Assembly: GCA_003499585.1 (NCBI GenBank)
Contig: DNSU01000062.1
Location: forward strand, 16,326 to 23,027
Direction of reading: 5' to 3'
From: Cyanobacteria bacterium UBA9579
Lineage (GTDB): Bacteria > Cyanobacteriota > Vampirovibrionia > Gastranaerophilales > UBA9579
DNA length: 6,702 bases
Both the position numbers and the translations under genes were made by a program. Below are positions 1-5,135 of this stretch, one piece after another (position 1 is the stretch's first letter; the number at the start of each line of letters is the position of its first letter). The notes under the pieces were generated by a model. The model did not search any database. It saw nothing but the letters and a program-made list of their open reading frames with translations, and was not told where the DNA came from.

Positions 1-1111
1 CCTTAATAGAAGGAACAAGCCTTATTGCTTCTTGTATAGTAATTGGATATCCGGCTCTTGTGATTATTTCATACACAGCGGTTTTACCTGATTGACTGGT
101 AAATCCAAGGTGTTCATCATCATCTCTTCCGATTAATGATGGATGAATCGGCCTGTAAGCTCCTTTTTGCATGCCTTTTGTCTTAGCTGCACCGTCCTGA
201 TGAATGCCGCTCCTATGGGCAAGTGCATCAGGGCCGATTAATGGGCTTTTTTCATATATTGGAATATTTGACATCTCTGCAACTGTAACCGCTGTTTCGT
301 AAATTTTTGACATATCAAGGGGAACATCAATATTGCAGTTGTATAAGCTTGTTGCAACTTCATACAGGTTAGTATTTCCTGCTCTTTCTCCAAGCCCGTT
401 TAAACTGCATTCAAGCTGGGTCGCTCCTACAAAGAAGCTTTCTACTGTCGTGGCTGTTGCCATGCCTAAATCATTATGACAATGAACAGCTATTATTGTA
501 TCAGATGGTAGAACATTTACTACTTCTCTTACCATTTTTACAAATTCCATCGGGCGTGTGCGCTCAACAGTGTTTGGAAGATTTATGATTCCTGCCCCTG
601 CCTGCACAACTTCCTGTAATGAATCAATAACGAAGCTTAAATTTTCGGAGCAATCTCCAAAATGCTCAACTGAAAACTGAACTTCGCCTTTTTCTCCTAT
701 CAATGATTTTGCATATTTAACAGCTTCAACTGCAATTTTTCTTACATCAGCAGGTTCTTTTTTAAGAACATATTGCATATTAAAAGGACTTAGGGCAATA
801 AAAGTATGAATTCGTGGCTTAGCTGCATCTCTTATAGCATCTGCAACTTTTATAATATCTTTTTCAACGGCTCTAGCCAGGCCTGATATAACTATATTAT
901 CCGGAGCGATTGAAGCTAAATATTGGCATGCCTCAAAGTCCATATCGCTGGAGCCTGAAAACCCAACTTCTACTCCTTGTACACCTAATTTTACAAGTTG
1001 ATTAAAAATAACTTCTTTCTGTTTTGTATTCCATGGCTTTTTTAGAGCCTGATTTCCATCTCTGAGGGTTATGTCATAGAAAAACGGCTGTCTTTTATTT
1101 GCCTCATTCAT
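1..1111 (-). CDS. leuA: 2-isopropylmalate synthase, N-terminal 370 residues (gene runs off the left edge)
   Basis: Condenses acetyl-CoA with 2-oxoisovalerate to 2-isopropylmalate, the first committed step of leucine synthesis, in the cytosol. Visible marks of the DRE-TIM metallolyase family: DITLRDGNQ at residues 13-21 (catalytic Arg17, metal ligand Asp18), HCHNDLG at 210-216 (metal ligands His210 and His212), NGLGERAGN at 238-246, and SGIHQDG at 301-307 with the conserved His304. The catalytic barrel is present. The C-terminal leucine-binding regulatory domain, if there is one, lies outside the window. Start chosen at the ATG at 1111: a GGAG lies 13 bases upstream, the conserved catalytic motif begins 12 residues in, and upstream codons offer only a TTG. 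Where common LeuA has LGKHSG, this protein has LGFTSQSGK (335-343), a variant subgroup. Homocitrate or citramalate synthase are the alternatives; the overall likeness favours LeuA. It follows the U32 gene by 100 bases on the same strand. Confidence 0.83.
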   Translation of the reverse strand, partial: MNEANKRQPFFYDITLRDGNQALKKPWNTKQKEVIFNQLVKLGVQGVEVGFSGSSDMDFEACQYLASIAPDNIVISGLARAVEKDIIKVADAIRDAAKPRIHTFIALSPFNMQYVLKKEPADVRKIAVEAVKYAKSLIGEKGEVQFSVEHFGDCSENLSFVIDSLQEVVQAGAGIINLPNTVERTRPMEFVKMVREVVNVLPSDTIIAVHCHNDLGMATATTVESFFVGATQLECSLNGLGERAGNTNLYEVATSLYNCNIDVPLDMSKIYETAVTVAEMSNIPIYEKSPLIGPDALAHRSGIHQDGAAKTKGMQKGAYRPIHPSLIGRDDDEHLGFTSQSGKTAVYEIITRAGYPITIQEAIRLVPSIK

Positions 1112-1124
1112 TATTATTTTCGAT

Positions 1125-1128
1125 CTCC
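1125..1128 (-). promoter_or_regulatory. Probable ribosome binding site of leuA
   Basis: GGAG on the minus strand, 13 bases before the ATG at 1111. The spacing is longer than ideal, but no better site or in-frame ATG lies nearby. Confidence 0.45.
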
Positions 1129-1147
1129 ACAATTGAGTATCAGATTT

Positions 1148-1175
1148 AATATACCATGATTTTATAAATCATAAA
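1148..1175 (-). promoter_or_regulatory. Possible leuA promoter
   Basis: Minus strand: TATATT (1153-1148, 5 of 6 matches to the -10 consensus) preceded by a 16-base spacer and a poor TTTATG -35 (1175-1170). It would give a leader of about 30 bases. The -35 is weak, so transcription from the U32 gene upstream remains possible. The spacer is almost filled by the palindrome at 1156-1172. Confidence 0.3.
1156..1172. repeat. Short perfect palindrome upstream of leuA
   Basis: ATGATTT, a three-base centre TAT, then AAATCAT. It lies between the -35 and -10 elements of the possible leuA promoter, where a repressor operator would sit. It has no T-run on either side, so it does not look like a terminator. 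All but two pairs are A-T, so chance occurrence in such AT-rich DNA is possible. Confidence 0.35.
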
Positions 1176-1211
1176 TTAAGTAAAGACTTTTTAAAGAGTT
1201 TTTTAAGTTTT

Positions 1212-3026
1212 TTAAAATAAAATTTCCATTTCGCAGTCTTTACAGTTGAAATTTAGAGTGTATTTTTTATTATGATTGTCTATAAGATATAGAGGTTCTT
1301 TAGTTTTTACTTTAGGATTTTCTTTTGGACAAAGATTAAATTCATATCTAAGACAATGCTTTGTTGTCATAACTTTTTGACCTTGCATATCAACGCCAGA
1401 CTCAGCTGCTGGAGAAATTTTTTCTACACCATGTCTTTTATAGAAATTTATAGCGCTTTTATTTAATACATTAGCTTCATAAGAAAGCTCTTTAGTCATA
1501 TAAGGAATATTATTTTTTTCTATTTTGTATGTTTCTCTTGGGTACTGCTGCATACGATTTAGTTTTAGCTGTTCTATTGCATTTCTGCGCAGTTCATTCA
1601 GTGTTTTTACAGGTATAAAATAGATATTTTCAAGGTTGATATCTAAATCAGTACAAACAAACTCAGTTTCTCCCAGTTTTAATAATTGTTTTCTTATATT
1701 ATCGAGAGATTTTTCTTTATTATTGGCAATTTCTTTTTCAATATTTAATTGTTGACGGACTTCAACTCCATCTTCATCGATAGCATAGAGGGTTATTTTG
1801 TCATTTTCTTCATGAAGCCACATTTCGACTGAGATTTTTCTTTCAATATTTGCTGAATCAAGCTTTTTGATAAAATCCTGATCGAAATTTCTGTATATAA
1901 ATGTTCCTTTTTGGATAAACTTTATATTATTCGGATAAATTTGGCCGTTTTCAACCTGATTTATGTTGGTTCCCTGAAGGGTATTATTTTCATCAAAGAA
2001 GCATATTCCATCACCATTGTTGAACTTTGTCTTATTATTAATGGTGAAGGAGTTTTTATTGACAGAAATTACTTTTCCAAGAGGTTCTCCCAGCGATTTT
2101 GGGGTATTAAAAGATGTAATATCTTTATGTCTGCCGTTTAAAAAATAATCGCAAAAACCTCTATTAAAACTTTTGTATGGATCTGGGATAAAATTAATAG
2201 TGCTTTTTCCGCTGGAAGTTTTATCAAGATTGAGTTTAAGCAATGCTTTGTCAATTTCCTGCCTGTAAAAGCTGACTATATTTTTTATGTAATGGATATC
2301 TTTTAGCCTGCCTTCGATTTTAAAGGAGGCTACTCCTGCTTTTATCAAATCTTCTATATGATCTGACAAATTCAAATCTTTTAAAGAAAGTAAATATTTA
2401 TCTTTAGCTATAGCATTTCCTGATGAATCAAGGAGAGAATATGGTTTTCTGCATGGTTGAGCACATTCACCCCTATTACCGCTCCTTCCTCCTATGGCAT
2501 AGCTTAAATAACATTGTCCGCTATAGCTTACGCATAATGATCCATGAATAAAACATTCCAAATCTATATTGGTTTTTGATTTTATTTCCTTTATTTCCCG
2601 CAAGGATAATTCTCTTGCAAGAATTGCGCGTTGGAATCCTACTTTTTCAAGAAATTCCAGTTTTTGCCAATTATTATTATGCATCTGTGTACTCGCAAAT
2701 ATTGGAATAGGCGGCAAATCAAGCTCCAACAACCCCATATCCTGAATAATAATAGCATCTGCTCCAATGTTATAGAGCTTATTAATAAGTTTCTCTGCTT
2801 CTAATATTTCATTATCACTCAGGATAGTGTTTATTGTTATATATACTTTAGCCCGATATTGATGAGCAAATGAAATGAGCTTTTCTATATCTTCCAGAGA
2901 GTTTCCAACTGAGCTTCTGGCTCCAAATTTGCTTGCTCCAATATATACAGCATCTGCACCGCATTTTATTGCAGCTGTTGCAGATTCCAGATCTTTTGCA
3001 GGGGCTAATAGTTCAATCTTTTTCAT
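1212..3026 (-). CDS. U32 family protein, RlhA (YdcP) type: probable RNA hydroxylation factor
   Basis: 604 residues, close to the long U32 proteins such as E. coli RlhA (about 650). The family was named as collagenase-like peptidases, but studied bacterial members act in RNA hydroxylation: RlhA makes 5-hydroxycytidine in 23S rRNA, and TrhP makes 5-hydroxyuridine at the tRNA wobble base. Seen here: an N-terminal barrel opening with KKIELLAPAKDLES; the family signature from His161 (HGSLC, then SGQC) through GGRSGNRGECAQPCR (179-193), giving Cys165, Cys172, Cys188 and Cys192 as likely iron-sulfur ligands; SFKIEGRLK at 234-242; a beta-rich segment near 315-385; a DUF3656-like region at about 395-490 ending in LNELRRNAIEQL; and a C-terminal segment with Cys558, Cys566, Cys595 and Cys598. 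The long form with the DUF3656-like region favours RlhA over TrhP, but the substrate is inferred. The start is the classic MKKIELLAPA; no clear ribosome binding site precedes it. Confidence 0.88.
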   Translation of the reverse strand: MKKIELLAPAKDLESATAAIKCGADAVYIGASKFGARSSVGNSLEDIEKLISFAHQYRAKVYITINTILSDNEILEAEKLINKLYNIGADAIIIQDMGLLELDLPPIPIFASTQMHNNNWQKLEFLEKVGFQRAILARELSLREIKEIKSKTNIDLECFIHGSLCVSYSGQCYLSYAIGGRSGNRGECAQPCRKPYSLLDSSGNAIAKDKYLLSLKDLNLSDHIEDLIKAGVASFKIEGRLKDIHYIKNIVSFYRQEIDKALLKLNLDKTSSGKSTINFIPDPYKSFNRGFCDYFLNGRHKDITSFNTPKSLGEPLGKVISVNKNSFTINNKTKFNNGDGICFFDENNTLQGTNINQVENGQIYPNNIKFIQKGTFIYRNFDQDFIKKLDSANIERKISVEMWLHEENDKITLYAIDEDGVEVRQQLNIEKEIANNKEKSLDNIRKQLLKLGETEFVCTDLDINLENIYFIPVKTLNELRRNAIEQLKLNRMQQYPRETYKIEKNNIPYMTKELSYEANVLNKSAINFYKRHGVEKISPAAESGVDMQGQKVMTTKHCLRYEFNLCPKENPKVKTKEPLYLIDNHNKKYTLNFNCKDCEMEILF

Positions 3027-3068
3027 AGTTTATAAAAATTAAGGCTTTATTTTGTACTCCATTATGAT

Positions 3069-3097
3069 TTTATACTAAATTTCAATAATCGTGTAAA
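3069..3097 (-). promoter_or_regulatory. Promoter of the U32 gene
   Basis: Minus strand: TTTACA (3097-3092, 5 of 6) and TATAAA (3074-3069, 5 of 6) separated by exactly 17 bases. Transcription would start near 3062, giving a leader of about 36 bases before the ATG at 3026. This is the best-formed sigma-70-type promoter in the window and suggests that the U32 gene is expressed independently of the kinase gene upstream. Confidence 0.55.
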
Positions 3098-3128
3098 TTT
3101 TGCTAAAACATCTATGTAATTGTGCAGT

Positions 3129-3209
3129 TAGTCGGGTATATTATTTCCGTCGCTGTTGCAGCTACAAATTGATGTGCTGCAAAGGCTCCTACAATAACAT
3201 ACCCGACTA
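3129..3209 (-). ncRNA. Candidate structured RNA element (long hairpin) between kinase and U32 genes
   Basis: The ends are complementary: 3129-3139 pairs perfectly with 3199-3209 (11 bp). Read as minus-strand RNA, the stem continues through one G-U pair (3140/3198) and five more pairs, for 17 bp in all; on the plus strand that step would be an A-C mismatch. Inside, TTGCAGC at 3156-3162 (plus-strand letters) pairs with GCTGCAA at 3176-3182. Between the two stems is a symmetric 10+10 internal loop that can hold tandem G-A/A-G pairs flanked by G-C pairs. GC content is 35 of 81 bases (43%), against 23 of 102 (about 23%) in the flank 3027-3128. It begins 24 bases after the kinase stop codon. No T-run follows on either strand, so it is not a standard intrinsic terminator. 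It could be a small RNA, a 3' UTR processing or stability element, or a dispersed palindrome. Function unknown. Confidence 0.45.
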
Positions 3210-3233
3210 GATTGTTAAACAATTAGGAAAAAA

Positions 3234-4667
3234 CTAACTTACTATATCTGCTTCCAAAACTTCTGCTCTGGGTAAAATAAACCAGAATTTAGTTCCTTTT
3301 CCTTCTTCAGAATCAAAGTCTATATATCCTTTATGCAGTTCAATAAGTTTTTTGGTTAATGTTAATCCTAAGCCCGTTCCTTCCTGTTTCCTGGAATAAG
3401 ATGAATCTATCTGGATAAATTGTGTGAATATTTTATCCCGATCGTGCTGTGATATTCCTATCCCGTTATCAAGGACTTCTACTTTCAACCTCCCTTTTGT
3501 CAGGCTTGTATATACAATAACTTTACCGTTTTCTTCCGTAAACTTTAAAGCATTGCTTAAGAGGTTATACATTATTTGCCTGAACCTTACACTGTCTCCA
3601 TGTAATGTAACATCAGAAAGTTGTAAATCCAGTGAAATATTCTTTTTAATAGCTATATTTTTTAAGGTAGATATAGTTTCTTTAATGACTTTGCCGGTAT
3701 TAAATTTTTCATAGTGTAACTCGATACTTCCGGATTCTATTTTAGATAAATCAAGAACATCATTGACTAATTGTAATAAGTGCTTTCCACTAATTACGAC
3801 ATTATTTAAATAGTCGAATTGCTTAGGTGCTAAAGCACCATAGTTACCACCTAATATCATCTCAGAGAAGCCGATAATTGCGTTTAATGGTGTTCTGAAT
3901 TCATGTGACATATTTGCCAGAAATTCGCTTTTTAATCTGGTAGCTTGCTGTGCCTGTGCATATAAACTTGCTTGCCTGATGGCTATAGCGATTTGGCTTC
4001 CTATATCTTTTAAAATCTCAATATTTCCCTCATCCCACTTTCTTTGATATTGGGTCTGATGTATGGCAATTGCTCCCAATATCTCTCCTTTATGGGCTAT
4101 AGGAGTGATTATTAGTGATCTTGTATCGAGAAACTGAGTTTTGAGACTTTGTGAAAAATTTAGAATTAAAGAATCAACACTATCTATTACTACCGGCATT
4201 TTTTCTTCTACCAGATACTTATACCATTCTATTGATAAGTTTAAAGTTTTTTGATTGTCGAGAAAAGATGGAATATCTTCATTTACTCTATATTCATTTT
4301 CCAGATTAAACTTTAACTTTTCAGGGTCAAACAAGGCGATTATACACCTGTCAACTTTCAGAAGTTTGCCTACTTCTTTAGTAGTCGCTGCAAGAACCTG
4401 ACTAAGATCCAGTGTTTCCCTAATACTATCTACAAGCCATCTGACAATTCTCTCTCTTTCTTGCTGTTCAAAGATTTTATTAATATATTCGGTTAGTTCT
4501 TGCTCTTTATAAACCAGTTTTTGGTTTTGCAAAGCAAGTAGTTCTTCCTGTTCTTTGATTTTTTTACTTATTTCTTCCAGCCTTATGGCGCTGTTATCTA
4601 TTAACCGCTTAGCATTTAAAGCGGTTAAAACAAGTTTTTTTATTTTATTAACCAGTGGCATTGCCAT
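3234..4667 (-). CDS. Soluble GAF-domain sensor histidine kinase (orphan)
   Basis: 477 residues, no membrane segment and no signal peptide, so cytoplasmic. Order of parts: an N-terminal coiled coil (about 25-72, rich in Glu, Lys and Gln); a GAF domain (about 85-235) entered by the linker RERIVRWLVDSIRETLDLSQ; a dimerisation and phosphoacceptor domain with the H box SHEFRTPLNAIIGFSEM (phosphorylated His255); and an ATP-binding domain with the N box around NLLSNALKFT (368-377, Asn372), the G1 box DNGIGI (400-405), the F box Phe414/Phe417 and the G2 box GTGLGLTL (430-437). All key kinase residues are intact, so it should be active. The GAF domain has a Cys at 108 in VDRCII; without structural work I cannot say whether it binds a chromophore, a nucleotide or another ligand. 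No response regulator is encoded in the window. Start chosen at the ATG at 4667, 9 bases after AAAAGGA; Met3 is a less likely alternative. Confidence 0.93.
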   Translation of the reverse strand: MAMPLVNKIKKLVLTALNAKRLIDNSAIRLEEISKKIKEQEELLALQNQKLVYKEQELTEYINKIFEQQERERIVRWLVDSIRETLDLSQVLAATTKEVGKLLKVDRCIIALFDPEKLKFNLENEYRVNEDIPSFLDNQKTLNLSIEWYKYLVEEKMPVVIDSVDSLILNFSQSLKTQFLDTRSLIITPIAHKGEILGAIAIHQTQYQRKWDEGNIEILKDIGSQIAIAIRQASLYAQAQQATRLKSEFLANMSHEFRTPLNAIIGFSEMILGGNYGALAPKQFDYLNNVVISGKHLLQLVNDVLDLSKIESGSIELHYEKFNTGKVIKETISTLKNIAIKKNISLDLQLSDVTLHGDSVRFRQIMYNLLSNALKFTEENGKVIVYTSLTKGRLKVEVLDNGIGISQHDRDKIFTQFIQIDSSYSRKQEGTGLGLTLTKKLIELHKGYIDFDSEEGKGTKFWFILPRAEVLEADIVS

Positions 4668-4668
4668 A

Positions 4669-4698
4669 CAGAATAATCCTTTTAAAATTTTTATTCTG
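4669..4698 (-). promoter_or_regulatory. Kinase ribosome binding site displayed in a hairpin loop
   Basis: On the minus-strand mRNA, CAGAATAA (4698-4691) pairs perfectly with TTATTCTG (4676-4669). The 14-base loop between them (4690-4677) contains the Shine-Dalgarno AAAAGGA (4683-4677). The start codon begins at 4667, one base after the stem. The 3' arm therefore fills the spacer between binding site and ATG, and a ribosome must melt the stem to start. Only two of the eight pairs are G-C, so the stem is weak and could act as a mild translational control. The binding site itself is strong and fixes the start of the kinase. Confidence 0.5.
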
Positions 4699-4738
4699 AA
4701 CTTATTTAAAATTTTAAAGTAAAATTTAGTATCTGAAA

Positions 4739-4767
4739 ATTATAGAACTGGGTAGTTGTGTATTTTT
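4739..4767 (-). promoter_or_regulatory. Possible promoter of the kinase gene
   Basis: A perfect TATAAT lies on the minus strand at 4744-4739, about 70 bases before the kinase ATG. The -35 position holds only A-rich sequence (near 4767-4762), so this promoter would need an activator or upstream A/T contacts. The leader would include the hairpin that carries the ribosome binding site. Confidence 0.4.
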
Positions 4768-4795
4768 AAATTGTATGTTCACGCTATAAGTCCTG

Positions 4796-4823
4796 TTGAC
4801 ATTGGGTTAAAAACTTTTAATAA
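4796..4823 (+). promoter_or_regulatory. Possible plus-strand promoter
   Basis: A perfect TTGACA at 4796-4801 is followed after 16 bases by TAATAA (4818-4823), a poor -10. If used for the gene starting at 5136 it would give a leader of about 300 bases, which would have to read through the hairpin and T-run at 4872-4900. It could instead drive a short RNA ending there. Confidence 0.3.
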
Positions 4824-4871
4824 ATATGAAATATGCTTAAAGAATCGTAATTTTCATGATTTATTAAGTAC

Positions 4872-4900
4872 AACCGGGTACCGTTATATTGGTTTTTTTT
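4872..4900 (+). terminator. Weak possible intrinsic terminator or attenuator
   Basis: AACCGG (4872-4877) can pair with TTGGTT (4889-4894) through four Watson-Crick and two G-U pairs around an 11-base loop. A run of eight T (4893-4900) overlaps and follows the 3' arm. The stem is short and weak. No gene ends just before it, so it would stop either a small RNA from the promoter at 4796 or the leader of the downstream gene. Confidence 0.3.
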
Positions 4901-5135
4901 ATTAGCCATGGTGTCTAGTAATTTTAAACATGATAAGTTGCCAGCTGTCTGAATTTCGAGAAAATAAAAAGTAAAGAATTGTATCACCTTAAGTAGAAAA
5001 ATAACAAATTTACCTGTGTTTGATCTTTATATAGAAGGTAAGACCTATAGTAAGTGATCAAGAAAGATAAATTAACAAAAATAGGGAGTAGTAAGTCGTT
5101 CTGGTTGTGGCTAATGAGGTTTTTTAAAAATTTAT

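Larger units (their letters stand above)
4668..5135. other. Divergent intergenic region, 468 bases
   Basis: No convincing protein gene lies here; the reading frames that exist are short and lack ribosome binding sites. It separates the minus-strand kinase from the plus-strand membrane protein and must hold promoters for both. Besides the separately listed sites there are two copies of TTTAAAATTTT (4681-4691 and 4705-4715, 24 bases apart) in the kinase leader, a weak TTACCT/AGGTAA inverted repeat (5010-5015 with 5036-5041), and a -10-like TATAGT (5046-5051) on the plus strand whose nearest -35, TTGATC (5020-5025), is 20 bases away and so too far. Confidence 0.6.

Noticed and set aside
1112..1211. 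T-box or leucine attenuator before leuA
   Set aside because: The gap is only 100 bases, has no leucine codon run and no specifier or antiterminator-like stem.
1911..2141. Plus-strand frame of 76 codons inside the U32 gene
   Set aside because: Lies antisense to a well-supported coding region with conserved motifs; a shadow frame.
3129..3209. Reading the long hairpin as the rho-independent terminator of the kinase gene
   Set aside because: No T-run follows the stem on the minus strand (the next bases are CTGCACAATTACAT), and the loop region is far too long for a typical terminator.
3112..3222. Open frame of 36 codons on the minus strand through the hairpin island, starting with TTG and rich in Ala, Val and Ile
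   Set aside because: No ATG or GTG start in a useful place, no ribosome binding site, and the frame coincides with the palindromic element, whose complementary arms explain the sequence better. It should be reconsidered if homologues keep the codons and not the pairing.
3424..3714. Plus-strand frame of 96 codons opposite the kinase ATP-binding domain
   Set aside because: Antisense to conserved kinase boxes; composition is that of a mirror frame.
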